64,000 bases of DNA from Pyxidicoccus sp. MSG2 (GTDB lineage: Bacteria; Myxococcota; Myxococcia; Myxococcales; Myxococcaceae): NCBI RefSeq assembly GCF_026626705.1, contig NZ_JAPNKC010000001.1:2914001-2978000 (forward strand), read 5' to 3'. The notes under the pieces are model-generated. The model saw only the letters and a program-made list of their open reading frames with translations. It ran no database searches and was not told where the DNA came from. This document shows, in pieces, positions 9,900-19,684 of the stretch; position 1 is the stretch's first letter; each line of letters opens with the position of its first letter. Both the position numbers and the translations under genes were made by a program.

Positions 9900-11027
9900 T
9901 CACTTCCCCGAAGCCGACGACACCGGCGCGGACACCTTCGCCGCCTCGGCGGCCAGCGCGTCCACGCCCGCGTGCAGGCGCGTCCAGCCGGTGGTGTGCT
10001 CGGTGCGGGCGAAGAAGCCGCCCTGCCCCTTCGCCACCGTCAGCTCGCCCACGGGCTTGCCACCCTTGCGGTACTCCACGCGGAAGGCCACCTCCGGCTC
10101 GCCGCCCGGCGGCAGCTCGCCCCGGCCGAGGAAGTCGAGCGGCATCAGCCGCCACACCCGGTCATGCCAGTTGCGCGCGAACTCGTCCGGCCGGTCCGGC
10201 GACTCCTCCGGCGCCAGGGCCACCGCGCCGGGCGTCTTGCCGTTCGCGGTGAAGGTGCGCGACGTGCCACCGGCGGTGATGACCACCGCGTCGAAGTCGC
10301 CCACGTCGAAGGTGTGCAGCCGCCGGTCCACGAGCCGGCTGGAGGCGTTCTCCAAATCTGGCAGCAGCGCCGGACCGAGGAGGAATACGCGGCCGTCCTC
10401 CTCACGGCGCAGGTACGGCGTGCCCCAGCCTCCCGGCGGTGAGGCCAGGGAGAAGGCCTGCGGCTTGCCGCCCACCGTCACCGTCAGCTTGCGCGCGGTA
10501 CTGGCCAGCCCCACCTCATCCAGCTTCTTCCCGTCCATCTCGCCCAGCGCGCGCAGGGCCCGCAGCGGCGCGAAGCGGGCGAACAGCTTCTCCGCCGTCT
10601 CGTTGGCGCGCAGCTCACGCGGGGGCGGTGGAGGCTCCGTCACGGCCACCACGGGCGGCATGCCCGCGTCCGCGCCCAGAGCCACCGCAGTGCCCGCATC
10701 GCCCGTGCCGGACGCGGCCACCGCGGTGCCGCCATCCGCGCCCGTACCGGCCACCGCCGTGCCGCCATCCGTCGCGCCTGGCACCGACAGCTTCGGCGGC
10801 TTGAAGCCCAGGCGAATCCACAGCCTGTCGCGGTCCTTCTCGTCGCGGAACAGCTCCACGAAGCGCGCGTCGTCCTCATAGCGCACGGCGTCCAGCGCGC
10901 GTGCCGGGGCGTCCACCACCGTCACCTCGCCCGGTGTGCCCGAGGGCTCGCGCTGCCAGACGAAGAAGGCGGCCACGAGCGCCACGGCCGCGAGGCACCC
11001 TTGCAGAGCCAGGTCCCGAACCTTCAT
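9900..11027 (-). CDS. DUF4340-type membrane-anchored protein, last gene of a Gld-like ABC operon
   Basis: A 375-residue protein with one N-terminal membrane anchor (LALQGCLAAVALVAAFFVWQ) and a periplasmic domain that I place in the DUF4340 group, commonly found beside GldG-like proteins. Residues about 85-130 hold a low-complexity Gly/Ala/Thr insert with three near repeats of DGGTAVA. The C-terminal part has repeated beta-rich segments (RVFLLGPALLPDLENASSRLVDRRLHTFDVGDFDAVVI). Its ATG overlaps the stop of the preceding gene by four bases, so translation is coupled. Function in the transporter is unknown. Confidence 0.75.
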   Translation of the reverse strand: MKVRDLALQGCLAAVALVAAFFVWQREPSGTPGEVTVVDAPARALDAVRYEDDARFVELFRDEKDRDRLWIRLGFKPPKLSVPGATDGGTAVAGTGADGGTAVAASGTGDAGTAVALGADAGMPPVVAVTEPPPPPRELRANETAEKLFARFAPLRALRALGEMDGKKLDEVGLASTARKLTVTVGGKPQAFSLASPPGGWGTPYLRREEDGRVFLLGPALLPDLENASSRLVDRRLHTFDVGDFDAVVITAGGTSRTFTANGKTPGAVALAPEESPDRPDEFARNWHDRVWRLMPLDFLGRGELPPGGEPEVAFRVEYRKGGKPVGELTVAKGQGGFFARTEHTTGWTRLHAGVDALAAEAAKVSAPVSSASGK

Positions 11028-12895
11028 CGCTCACCTCCCGCCGCCACCGCGGCCCGTGGAGCGCGCCGGCCCCGCCGCCGCGTCTTCACGAAGCCCACCA
11101 CCAGCACCAGGGCGGGCCCCAGGAAGACGGTGGCGTAGAACCAGGCCACGTCCTGCTCGCGCGTGTGTTGGATGGGCACGTCCTCCTCGGTGGACACCGT
11201 GCCGGCGAGGGCCTCTTCGCCAGTGAGCCACTTCAGCGTGTCCACCGCGAGGTACGCGTTGCCCAGGTTGGTCAGCACGCCGTCGCCCAGCGCATCCGCG
11301 TCCGCCATGACGACGGCGCGCGTCGGCACCTTGCCGGCCGGCGAGGGCTTCTCCACCGCCACCACCAGCGGCCACGCGCGCCGCGTCTCCCCCGCGTCCT
11401 GGGTGAAGTTGCCGTTGGCATCCGCGAACGTCGCACTGTGCGCGCGCACGGAGATGTCGTGCATGACGCTGTTGGGCAGCGGCTGGAGCTGCTCCATGGC
11501 GCCCGCGCCGGGGAAGGCCACTGGCGCCTGTCCCGCCAGCGCCGACAGCGAGGTGACGGACGGGTGCGAGGAGAAGCTCGCAGTGCCCAGGTTGCCCCGG
11601 TCGCTCTGCTGTCGCGTGGTGCGGAAGTACACCTGGTCATTGGCCAGCGGCGTCTTCATGTACTTGAGCCCCAGCGGCGCCAGCACCTCATGGAAGTCCG
11701 GCCCGTCAGGCTCCAGCGCCAGCCACAGCCGGCCGCCGCGATTCGCGTACTCGTTCAGGGCCGCCAGCTCCTCGGGGAGGAACTCGCGCGTGGGGCCCAC
11801 GACGACGACGGCGGCGGCATCCTTCGGGATTTCGGCGCCCAACCCCTCCGCCATGCCCAGAGAACGCACGTCCACGTTCTGCGCGCGCAGCAGCTCCTTG
11901 AGCTGTGACACGGAGGGACGGGGCGTCTCGCCCGGCACAGGCCGCGACTCGGCGCGCTCGCCATGGCCCGCCGTGAAGTAGACGACGCGACGAGGCCGCG
12001 CCACCGCCAGCAGCCGGCGCTGCACCTCCTGGTCCAGCCGCTGGAGCTGCCCACGCGCCCGGTCGATTTCGAGCCCGACCGTGAGAGGCTCCTTCCTGTC
12101 GCCCCGCGCGACGACGATGGTGCCGTTGTTGAAGACGCCCAGCGCACGCGCGCGGGCCGGGTCCACCGCCTGGTCCAGCCGCTCCACGTTGAGCAACTGG
12201 GGGCTCTCCACCGCGAGGTCTCGGAAGTACTGCCCCACCGCCTCACCCACCTCGTTCGCGGGCGGGAAGAAGAGTGTGACCTGGAGGGGCTCGTTGAGGC
12301 CGCGAATCACCTTGCGCGTGGAGTCGCCGGGCTTCGCGGTGCGGAAGTACGACAGGTCCCACGTCACGTCCGCCTGCGTGGCGACGTACATGGTGGCGAA
12401 GGAGAAGACGACGACGAAGGCCAGCCCCAGCCCGGAGTAGAGCGCACTGCGGGCGCGGCCCGTCTCCATCACCGGCGCGCGGGCCATGGCCGAGGAAGCC
12501 ACCTCCACCAGCGCCAGCGGCAGCAGCGTGCACAAGAGCAGCGCCGGGAAGAGCGCCGCCAGCACCACCGCCAGCTTCGGGGCCTTCTGCGACAGCGGCC
12601 CGCCGAAGAGGGCCGTCCCCACGTCCGACTGGAGGAAGTAGAGCAGCAGCGCCACCAGGCCCAACCCGTACAGCCCCAGCACCTGGCGCTCCACCACGCG
12701 CCGGTCCGCCGCGGCCGAGCGCAGGCGGGTGAAGCGCCACACCGCCGCCCCCACCGCCAGCGCCACGCCGAGCCCGGTGAGGACGGTGCGGCCCGTGCCC
12801 GCGCCGAAAATCCGCTCGCCGATGAAGATGGCGAGCAACCCCACGACGTACACCAGCGTCATGGGCAGCCCGCTGCCGACAGGACGCGTGCTCAT
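11024..12895 (-). CDS. GldG-like ABC transporter auxiliary protein (intramembrane/periplasmic)
   Basis: A 623-residue protein. About four membrane segments lie in the first 200 residues. A large soluble domain follows with the GldG/DUF7088-type run RKVIRGLNEPLQVTLFFPPANEVGEAVGQYFRDLA, VERLDQAVDPARARALGV, VYFTAGHGERAE and AAAVVVVGPTREFLPEELAALNEYANRGGRLWLALEP. One C-terminal segment and a basic tail close it. ATG 12895 overlaps the permease stop (ATGA). Relatives in Bacteroidetes belong to the GldA-GldF-GldG gliding-associated ABC complex; in other phyla the role is unclear, so a motility role is inference only. Confidence 0.82.
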   Translation of the reverse strand: MSTRPVGSGLPMTLVYVVGLLAIFIGERIFGAGTGRTVLTGLGVALAVGAAVWRFTRLRSAAADRRVVERQVLGLYGLGLVALLLYFLQSDVGTALFGGPLSQKAPKLAVVLAALFPALLLCTLLPLALVEVASSAMARAPVMETGRARSALYSGLGLAFVVVFSFATMYVATQADVTWDLSYFRTAKPGDSTRKVIRGLNEPLQVTLFFPPANEVGEAVGQYFRDLAVESPQLLNVERLDQAVDPARARALGVFNNGTIVVARGDRKEPLTVGLEIDRARGQLQRLDQEVQRRLLAVARPRRVVYFTAGHGERAESRPVPGETPRPSVSQLKELLRAQNVDVRSLGMAEGLGAEIPKDAAAVVVVGPTREFLPEELAALNEYANRGGRLWLALEPDGPDFHEVLAPLGLKYMKTPLANDQVYFRTTRQQSDRGNLGTASFSSHPSVTSLSALAGQAPVAFPGAGAMEQLQPLPNSVMHDISVRAHSATFADANGNFTQDAGETRRAWPLVVAVEKPSPAGKVPTRAVVMADADALGDGVLTNLGNAYLAVDTLKWLTGEEALAGTVSTEEDVPIQHTREQDVAWFYATVFLGPALVLVVGFVKTRRRGRRAPRAAVAAGGER

Positions 12896-13614
12896 CGCCA
12901 CCTCCGGGCCTCGAGCACCCGTGTGGCCGCGAACAGCGCCACATAGGTGACCACGAGGTAGTAGACGACGTCGCGCACGTGGACGAGCCCCGACTGGAAC
13001 GGCGGGAAGTGCTGGTTCCACAGCGACATCGCACTGAAGACGTCCGACAGCGGCTGCTCGGTGATTCGCGCCAGCAACCAGCAAAGGATGAGGGCCACCA
13101 GCAGCACCGCGGACGTAATCGCCGCGAGCAACTGGTTGCGCGCCAGCGCCGAGCCGAACGTCCCCACCGCCAGCGAAGCGCTGCCCAGCAGGAGCAGCCC
13201 CAGGTAGCCGGCCGCCACGTGCCCGAAGGACACCTTGCCGTGCACCATGACCAGCAGCGGCATGTACAGCGTGCACAGCACGTACAGCCCCAGGAACGTC
13301 AGCCCCGCGAGGAACTTGCCCAGCACGATGTCCCTGTCCCGCAGCGGCGACGAGTACAGCAGGGGCAGCGTGCCCGTCTGCCGCTCCTCCGCGAGCAGGC
13401 GCATGGAGATGAACACCGAGGCGACGATGGTGAAGCCGCTCGAGTAATAGAAGAACTGCGACAGCACCTCGGCGGAGCGCTTGCTGGCGCCGCCCAGGGC
13501 GTACGCGTTGAAGAACAGGCCGTTCAACGCGAGGATGACCGCGATGACGACGTAGCCGCTGAGCGTGCGCAGGTAGCCGGCGAGCTCGCGGCGGGCAATC
13601 AGGAGCGCCTTCAC
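12892..13614 (-). CDS. ABC transporter permease, GldF-like (ABC-2 type)
   Basis: A 240-residue protein with about six membrane segments. It starts MKALLIARRELAGYLRTLSGYVV, typical of ABC-2 permeases of the GldF/NosY kind, and has RLLAEERQTGTLPLLYSSPLRDRDIVLGKFLAG, the cytosolic coupling motif after segment 2. It partners with the ATPase encoded just upstream (four-base overlap) and the GldG-like protein downstream. Confidence 0.88.
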   Translation of the reverse strand: MKALLIARRELAGYLRTLSGYVVIAVILALNGLFFNAYALGGASKRSAEVLSQFFYYSSGFTIVASVFISMRLLAEERQTGTLPLLYSSPLRDRDIVLGKFLAGLTFLGLYVLCTLYMPLLVMVHGKVSFGHVAAGYLGLLLLGSASLAVGTFGSALARNQLLAAITSAVLLVALILCWLLARITEQPLSDVFSAMSLWNQHFPPFQSGLVHVRDVVYYLVVTYVALFAATRVLEARRWR

Positions 13615-14540
13615 GACCGCACCTCCTGGCCGTGCGTCAGCCGCAGGAAGATGGACTCCAACTGGCCCGCGCCCTGGTCCAGCCGCAAGAGCTCCAGGCC
13701 CGCGCCCACCACCGCCTGCGCCACCCGGGGCCGCTGGTCCGGCGAGGTGCGCACCGTCAGCGCCACCACACCGTCCGCCACACGGCCCACGTCCACCTCG
13801 CCGAACGCCTTCAGCACCTCCACCGCGCGCGCCCTGTCACCGCGCACCTCCACCTCGATGGAGCCCCCGCCGCCCATCTTCGTCCCCAGCTCCTCCTCCG
13901 TCCCCTGCGCCACCAGCGTCCCCTTGTGGATGATGAGGAGCCGGTCGCACGTCTGCGAAATCTCCGGGAGGATGTGGCTGGAGACGAGCACCGTGTGCGT
14001 GCCCTTGAGGCCGCGGATGACGTCGCGCATCTCGACAATCTGCCGCGGGTCCAGGCCACTGGTGGGCTCGTCGAGGATGAGCAGCGCCGGCTTGTGCACC
14101 AGCGCCTGCGCCACGCCCACGCGCTGTCGGAAGCCATGGCTGAGCGTGGAGATGAGCTCGCCGTCCACCTCGCGCAGCCCCGTCTTCTCCTCGGCCTCGC
14201 CCACGCGGGAGGCGGTGTCCCGGGCCGTCACGCCGCGCAGTTGCGCGACGTAGGCCAGGTACTCGCCCACCGTCATCTCCTCGTAGAGCGGCGGCACGTC
14301 CGGGAGGTAGCCGATGCGCTGGCGCACCTCGTGCGGTTCGTTCACCACGTCGTGGCCGTCGATGACGACGCGCCCGGCGGTGGGTAGCAGCACGCAGCCG
14401 AGAATCTTCAGCGTGGTCGACTTGCCCGCGCCATTGAGGCCCAGGAAGCCGATGACCTCGCCCTGGCCAATGGTGAAGGCCAGCTCGCGGATGGCCGCGT
14501 GCTCACCGTAGTACTTGGTCAGCCCTTCGACCTGAATCAT
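13611..14540 (-). CDS. ABC transporter ATP-binding protein, GldA-like
   Basis: A 309-residue ATPase and first gene of the operon. Walker A is GLNGAGKST (about 35-43), the Q loop follows in IGYLPDVPPLYEEMTVGEYL, the signature is LSHGFRQRV, Walker B is ALLILDEPTSGLDP and the switch His is in SSHILPE. A C-terminal extension of about 90 residues (VEVRGDRARAVEVLKAFGEV) resembles the regulatory tail of ABC-2 exporters. It drives the permease encoded next to it. Confidence 0.9.
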   Translation of the reverse strand: MIQVEGLTKYYGEHAAIRELAFTIGQGEVIGFLGLNGAGKSTTLKILGCVLLPTAGRVVIDGHDVVNEPHEVRQRIGYLPDVPPLYEEMTVGEYLAYVAQLRGVTARDTASRVGEAEEKTGLREVDGELISTLSHGFRQRVGVAQALVHKPALLILDEPTSGLDPRQIVEMRDVIRGLKGTHTVLVSSHILPEISQTCDRLLIIHKGTLVAQGTEEELGTKMGGGGSIEVEVRGDRARAVEVLKAFGEVDVGRVADGVVALTVRTSPDQRPRVAQAVVGAGLELLRLDQGAGQLESIFLRLTHGQEVRS

Positions 14541-14613
14541 CAGGGTGTCCTCTCCCCTTCGGAAGCGGCGGTTTTTCTGGCGCAGCCGTGGGGAATGTCA
14601 AGCGACCAACGCG

Positions 14614-16035
14614 CTAGGACAAGCGGTATTCCGGCCCCTCCGTCGTCCGACCCAGGGTGAAGCGCAGGGCGCCCTCCAGGTCGGGCAGGAGGAAGGAGAA
14701 GCCGAGCCGCTCGGCGGCCGAGGGCAGCACGTGGGCCCCGCTCAGCACCGTCTCCTGCCCCATCTCCCCGAAGAGGGTGCGGATGAGGGGGGCGGGCACC
14801 GGGAAGAAGGCCGGCCGGCGCAGCACCCGGCCGAGCGTCCGGGCGAAGTCCACCTGCCGCACCGCGCCGGGCGCCACCGCGTTGATGGGGCCGCGCGCGG
14901 CTTCCGTGAAGAGGGAGAAGTGGATGAGGCCGAGCACGTCCTCCAACGACACCCAGCTGAACCACTGGCGCCCGGAGCCCACGGGGCCTCCGCCGCCCGC
15001 GTTGAAGGCGGGCACCATCTTCGCCAGGGCGCCCTCGCGCGCGTCCAGCACGGGGCCGATGCGCAGGTGCACCACGCGGATGCCAGCGGCCTCGGCCGGC
15101 GCGGTGGACGCCTCCCAGGCCCGGCACACGTCGGCGAGGAAGCCGGTGCCGGGGGCGCTCTCCTCGGTGAGGGGCTCGTCCCCGCGGTCGCCGTAGATGC
15201 CGGTGCCGACGGCACACACCAGCACCCTCGGCTTGCGCTTCATCCGCGCCAGGGCCTCGCACAGCGTGCGCGTGCCCTCGGTGCGGCTCTTGAGGATGAC
15301 GTCCTTGTACTCGGGGGACCAGCGCTGGCCCGCCACGTTGGCGCCAGCCAGGTGCACCACCGCGTCCACACCCTCCAGGGACTCCGTGTCGACCTGCCCC
15401 TTGTCGGGCGACCATGCCACCTCGCCCTTCGCGGCGTCCGCCTTCCCGCGCACCAGGCGCTTCACCCGGTGGCCGCCCGTGGTGAGGAAGGGCGTCAGCG
15501 ACGAGCCCAGCAGGCCCGACGCGCCGGTGATGGCCACCGTGAGCGGCCCCTGCCCGGCGAAGGCCGCATGCCGGCGCAGGTCCTCGCGTGTCACCCGGTG
15601 CCGGTACGCGAACATGCGCGCCAGCTTGTTGCGGGTGAAGCCATTGCCGAAGGCGCTGCCGAGCGGGCCCACGGGGAGGACGTACTCGATGGCGTCCTGC
15701 AGGGTGGAGGTGCTGGGAGACGCCGGGTCGGGCAGCATGCGATGGGTGTGGACCCACTTCGAGAAGGGGCCCGACAGTTGCTGGTCCTGGAAGAGGGAGC
15801 CCTCCTCGTAGACGGTGTGCTCGGCCACCCAGCGCTGGGAGATGGGGCCCAGCTTCATGCGGACGACGGCGCGGGAGCCCTGGCGGATGCCGTCGCCGGT
15901 GCGCTCCACCACCTCCACCCGCTCCCAGGGGGGCGACAGGCGCTCGAATGCCCCCTCGCGGGTATGCCAGGTGAACAGCTCGGAGGCGGAGACTGGCATC
16001 TGGCTGCGCGCATCGAAGACGTGCGACTTGCCCAT
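14614..16035 (-). CDS. TIGR01777 family epimerase with N-terminal SRPBCC domain
   Basis: A 473-residue fusion. Residues 1-155 look like a START/SRPBCC lipid-binding fold (SHVFDARSQMPVSASELFTWHTREGAFERL...WEVVERTGDG). Residues about 165-473 are a YfcH-type NAD(P)-binding extended SDR: VAITGASGLLGSSL, VVHLAGANVAGQRWSPEYKDVILKSR, RVLVCAVGTGIYGDRGDE and FSWVSLEDVLGLI. ATG 16035 has GGGAGG just upstream. The frame extends to 16695, but that part is antisense to the Sua5 gene. The starts of the two divergent genes are 31 bases apart, so they share a short promoter region. The substrate is unknown. Confidence 0.85.
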   Translation of the reverse strand: MGKSHVFDARSQMPVSASELFTWHTREGAFERLSPPWERVEVVERTGDGIRQGSRAVVRMKLGPISQRWVAEHTVYEEGSLFQDQQLSGPFSKWVHTHRMLPDPASPSTSTLQDAIEYVLPVGPLGSAFGNGFTRNKLARMFAYRHRVTREDLRRHAAFAGQGPLTVAITGASGLLGSSLTPFLTTGGHRVKRLVRGKADAAKGEVAWSPDKGQVDTESLEGVDAVVHLAGANVAGQRWSPEYKDVILKSRTEGTRTLCEALARMKRKPRVLVCAVGTGIYGDRGDEPLTEESAPGTGFLADVCRAWEASTAPAEAAGIRVVHLRIGPVLDAREGALAKMVPAFNAGGGGPVGSGRQWFSWVSLEDVLGLIHFSLFTEAARGPINAVAPGAVRQVDFARTLGRVLRRPAFFPVPAPLIRTLFGEMGQETVLSGAHVLPSAAERLGFSFLLPDLEGALRFTLGRTTEGPEYRLS

Positions 16036-16066
16036 GTTCCCTCCCGGGGCGACAGTGCGGCCGCGC

Positions 16067-17029
16067 ATGCTTAATCCGGACTCAATCGAGCGCGCAGTGG
16101 ATTTGCTGCGCCGCGGCGGTGTCGTCGCCCTGCCCACGGAGACGGTGTATGGCCTCGCGGCCAACGCCGAGGACGAACTGGCCGTGCGCCGCGTCTTCGC
16201 CATCAAGGGCCGCCCCGCGACACACCCGCTCATCGTCCACATCCCGGGCGTGGAGCACCTGTCGTCGTGGGCGCGCGAGGTACCGGAAGCGGCGCTCCGG
16301 CTCGCCAGCGCGTTCTGGCCCGGCCCGCTGACGCTGGTGCTGCCGCGCACGTCGCGTGCGACGGATGCCGTCACCGGTGGGCAGGACACGGTGGCGCTGC
16401 GCGTGCCGAACCACCCGATGGCGCTCGCGGTACTCCAGAAGCTCGGAGGCGGGCTGGCCGCGCCGAGCGCCAACCGCTTCGGCCGGGTGAGCCCCACCAC
16501 GGCGGAGCACGTGTCACGGGACTTGGGCGGCGACGTGGACCTCGTGCTGGATGGAGGTCCGTGCACGGTGGGCGTGGAGTCGACCATCGTGGACCTGAGC
16601 TCGGACGCGCCCGCGATTCTGCGCCCCGGTGGACTGGCGACCGAGGAAGTGGAGCGCGTGCTGGGGCAGTCGGTGCCGGTGCGCACGGAGTCCAAGGTGC
16701 GCGTGTCGGGCTCGCTGGCGTCGCACTACGCGCCGCGCGCGGGGGTGGTGCTGGTGGAGCCTCGCGAGGCGCTCTCACGCGTGCAGGCCCTGCGGAGCCA
16801 GGGCCAACGCGTGGGCGTGCTGGGGCCCGCGAGCCTCAACCTGCCGTCGGACGTGCCCCGCTTCGACGTGCCGGAAGACCCGGCCGGCGCGGCGCGCGTG
16901 CTGTACGCGCGGCTGCGCGAGGCGGATGAGCAGGGCCACGACGTGCTCGTGGCCTGCCTGCCCGAGGCGAGCGGCCTGGGCATCGCGGTGCGCGACAGGC
17001 TGGCCCGGGCTGCCGCGCCTCGTACCTGA
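16067..17029 (+). CDS. sua5: L-threonylcarbamoyladenylate synthase (Sua5 type)
   Basis: A 320-residue enzyme making threonylcarbamoyl-AMP from Thr, bicarbonate and ATP for the t6A37 modification of ANN-decoding tRNAs. The YrdC fold spans about 1-200: LRRGGVVALPTETVYGLAANA, KGRPATHPLIVH (Lys and Arg of the KxR motif), GPLTLVLPR, LRVPNHP, APSANRFGRVSPT (SxN) and GVESTIVDLS. The C-terminal Sua5 extension begins near SGSLASHYAPRA, which distinguishes it from short TsaC/YrdC. It is divergent from the TIGR01777 gene. Confidence 0.93.
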   Translation: MLNPDSIERAVDLLRRGGVVALPTETVYGLAANAEDELAVRRVFAIKGRPATHPLIVHIPGVEHLSSWAREVPEAALRLASAFWPGPLTLVLPRTSRATDAVTGGQDTVALRVPNHPMALAVLQKLGGGLAAPSANRFGRVSPTTAEHVSRDLGGDVDLVLDGGPCTVGVESTIVDLSSDAPAILRPGGLATEEVERVLGQSVPVRTESKVRVSGSLASHYAPRAGVVLVEPREALSRVQALRSQGQRVGVLGPASLNLPSDVPRFDVPEDPAGAARVLYARLREADEQGHDVLVACLPEASGLGIAVRDRLARAAAPRT

Positions 17030-17167
17030 GCCACCACTCCAGGGAGTGCGGCCATGAAGCGCTATTTCACGCCCAGGACCCGTGCCCCCCGTCCCCACTG
17101 GCTGCGGGAGGCTCGGCCTGCTGTCCTGACCAGGGCCCGGCGGGGCCCCGGCGCTGACTGGACGAGG

Positions 17168-19684
17168 TCAATTCGCGAGGTCGGTGACGACGAGGTCGTC
17201 CAGATACAGGCTGTCGCCCGCGCCACCTGAATTGCTGTAGATGTCCAGATAGACGTTGGCCGCACCCGCGGGTGCCGTCACGTTTGCCGCGGCCCGCTGC
17301 CAACTGGTGCTCAGGCCACTGAGCGGCACCAGGTCCGTCTGGAGGAGTTCCTGTCCTCCGCCGAACCACTTCACACGCAGCGTGACATTCGAGATGGCAC
17401 CGGAGCCCTGCTTCGCCATGTAGCTGATGCGCTTGTTGCCCGCGGTCGTGGCGAAGCCGGGCCAGTTCGCCAACTGCACGCCCCAGCCCCAGGGGTCGGT
17501 AACGCTCACGAGCAGGCTGCCCGTGCCGCGATAGGCGTCCTGGGGAGTGGCTGAGACGCTGGCGGCATACCAGGCCTGCCATTGGCCGGCGGAGCCTTCA
17601 CCGCCGGCACTGGCGGCGTCGAGGGCGTTGGGCGCATCACCCACGACGATATCGTCGAGATAGAAGTACTCCCCGGGATTGCCAGAGCCCGTCAGGTAGA
17701 CCAGGACCGTGCTTGCACCCGCTGGTGCGTCGACCACCGCGGACACCTTCTGCCAGGTCGTCGTCAACGCGGGCAGCGTCACCTCGTGCGTCTGAAGGAC
17801 CGCCTGGTTGGCATCCACCCACTTCACGGTCATCTTGGGTGTCAGGCCCATCCCGGCTCCCAGCTTGCCCCAGAGTGCAAGGGTCTTCACGCCAGGAGTT
17901 GTCGCGAAGCCGGGCCAGTTCGCGAGCTGTACGCCCCACCCCCAGGAAGCAGTCACGGCGACGCGGAGGCTGTGCGTACCGGAGTGCGCCTCCTCCGAGG
18001 TCCTGGCCAGCGCTTCGGAGTACCAGTCCTGCCATTGGCCGACCGAGCCCTCGAGGGTGGACGTGTCGGCATCCAGGTCATTGGTGACAAGAACCGGATC
18101 GGGCGGCGGCTCGCCAGTGTCGCCTTCAATGGTGCTTCCGACTTCCTGGGTGTATGGCGCGGACCGCCAGACCCCGAAGTTGACCGTCTCGCCGAACCCC
18201 TTGGCGAAACGCCAGGCCCCGAAGTACTTGTTGTCATGAAAAACATTGCCGTTGTTGAACATGACATCGTTCTGCACGCCCGAAACCGTATACGGCGACC
18301 AGGGCATGTTGTCAGCGCCGGTGGCATAGAGGGCCTGCACGCCACAGTAGGTTCCGGCACACGGAACGACGGTGCGGTCGAAGTGGAACTCGTTGTTGTT
18401 CACCTCGATGTTCTTGGAGTGCCAGCGGCAGTCCGTCTTGTATGGCTCGCCAGCCACCTGGGTGTAGCAGGTGTGCGTGTCGCTGATGGGATTGGGGTAC
18501 TCGTAGTTGCGCGGCTCTTGCGGAATCAGGGTCGGGGTGATGAAGGGCGTGCAATACCCCTTGCTGGTGTTGCCGTTGGAGTTACAGAAGCGGTTGGCGT
18601 TCTCGTAGATTGAAACACCCGAGAAGTTGTCTTCGAAGGAGTTGGCGTACACCCGAATCTTCGGGGCTCCACTGACAGCAGAGGCCAGCCGCGCGTCACC
18701 CCCCGACTCTGACAGGTAGATGGCCGGACCGGGTGAACCCAGGTTCCTGTTGCCGCTCACCCAGGCATTGCGGCGAAAGGTGTTGTTGCGGATGGTGGCG
18801 TTGTAGCTGATCTCGTACCAGATGCCTTCGCCATCGTTCTCCTCGATGTAGTTACCCTCGAAGAGGAAGTCGATGTTGTTGGTGTCCGCCCACAGGCCGG
18901 TGCCCTTGTTGCCGTGGACCCAGTTGTTGGTCACCTGCGCGCCACGGACGTCCCAGAACTTGCCGCCGCCGGTACAGCCACAGCCCTCGATGCGGCTCTC
19001 CCAGTCGTCGGTGTTGTTGCCAGTGATTTCGTTGTGGTCCAGGACGACGTTCTTGATGGCGGAGTCGCCTTCCACCGGCATCTTGAACATGCTGAAGCCG
19101 TACTGCCCATTGTCCTTCAAGCAGTTGTAGCGGACGACGTTGCCGGTGCCCAGGAAGACACCCGCGCCATCATTTCCGGAGATGGTGTTGTACTCGATGG
19201 TCCAGCCCGCTCCGGAGTCGTGGTTGACCACGCCTTCGTTGTTGTTATCAAGACCGCGGCCGAAGTTCCTGATGGTCAGATACCTGATGGTGACGTTCTG
19301 GACGTCACCCGTAAACGCGTACAGGTTGAGGTTCCGTCCGTCGATGATGGCGCCCGGTGCGCCGATATAGGTCGTATTGGCACGGGCGACAATCTGACCA
19401 AAGACGTCGTTGGCCAGGGTGTGCACACCCGACGCGAACCAGAACGTCGCGCCCGGCTGGTTGAAGTCGAAGCCGCTGTTATCACCGGCGGGAACTGCAA
19501 TCGCACCCCCTGGCGCGCTACTCGGGCCGCTCAAGATTGCGGTATTTCCACAGATTTGAGCTGGCGGTGTCATTGGCCAGGGCGGCGTCTCCGACAGCCC
19601 ATTCCCGAGTCCCTGCATTGGAAATGCCAGGCCGGCCACAAGGAGCGCGCGTATCAGGAAGCTCTCTGCGTATGAAATTGCCAT
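17168..19684 (-). CDS. secreted right-handed beta-helix protein with two C-terminal carbohydrate-binding-like domains
   Basis: An 838-residue exported protein. The signal peptide is MAISYAESFLIRALLVAGLAFPMQG. ATG 19684 is preferred to a TTG at 19720. Residues about 60-490 have the short, Asn/Gly-rich repeating turns of a parallel beta-helix (GRNLNLYAFTGDVQNVTIRYL; NNEGVVNHDSGAGWTIEYNT; GNDGAGVFLGTGNVVRYNCL), as in pectate-lyase-like and NosD/DUF1565 proteins. Two tandem jelly-roll units of about 145 residues follow, each with WGWGVQLANWPGFATT and ending in YFYLDDIVV or SLYLDDLVV. The domains suggest polysaccharide binding or cleavage, but no catalytic residues were assigned. By eye, its codon use is less GC-rich than its neighbours, a possible sign of transfer. 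Confidence 0.78.
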   Translation of the reverse strand: MAISYAESFLIRALLVAGLAFPMQGLGNGLSETPPWPMTPPAQICGNTAILSGPSSAPGGAIAVPAGDNSGFDFNQPGATFWFASGVHTLANDVFGQIVARANTTYIGAPGAIIDGRNLNLYAFTGDVQNVTIRYLTIRNFGRGLDNNNEGVVNHDSGAGWTIEYNTISGNDGAGVFLGTGNVVRYNCLKDNGQYGFSMFKMPVEGDSAIKNVVLDHNEITGNNTDDWESRIEGCGCTGGGKFWDVRGAQVTNNWVHGNKGTGLWADTNNIDFLFEGNYIEENDGEGIWYEISYNATIRNNTFRRNAWVSGNRNLGSPGPAIYLSESGGDARLASAVSGAPKIRVYANSFEDNFSGVSIYENANRFCNSNGNTSKGYCTPFITPTLIPQEPRNYEYPNPISDTHTCYTQVAGEPYKTDCRWHSKNIEVNNNEFHFDRTVVPCAGTYCGVQALYATGADNMPWSPYTVSGVQNDVMFNNGNVFHDNKYFGAWRFAKGFGETVNFGVWRSAPYTQEVGSTIEGDTGEPPPDPVLVTNDLDADTSTLEGSVGQWQDWYSEALARTSEEAHSGTHSLRVAVTASWGWGVQLANWPGFATTPGVKTLALWGKLGAGMGLTPKMTVKWVDANQAVLQTHEVTLPALTTTWQKVSAVVDAPAGASTVLVYLTGSGNPGEYFYLDDIVVGDAPNALDAASAGGEGSAGQWQAWYAASVSATPQDAYRGTGSLLVSVTDPWGWGVQLANWPGFATTAGNKRISYMAKQGSGAISNVTLRVKWFGGGQELLQTDLVPLSGLSTSWQRAAANVTAPAGAANVYLDIYSNSGGAGDSLYLDDLVVTDLAN

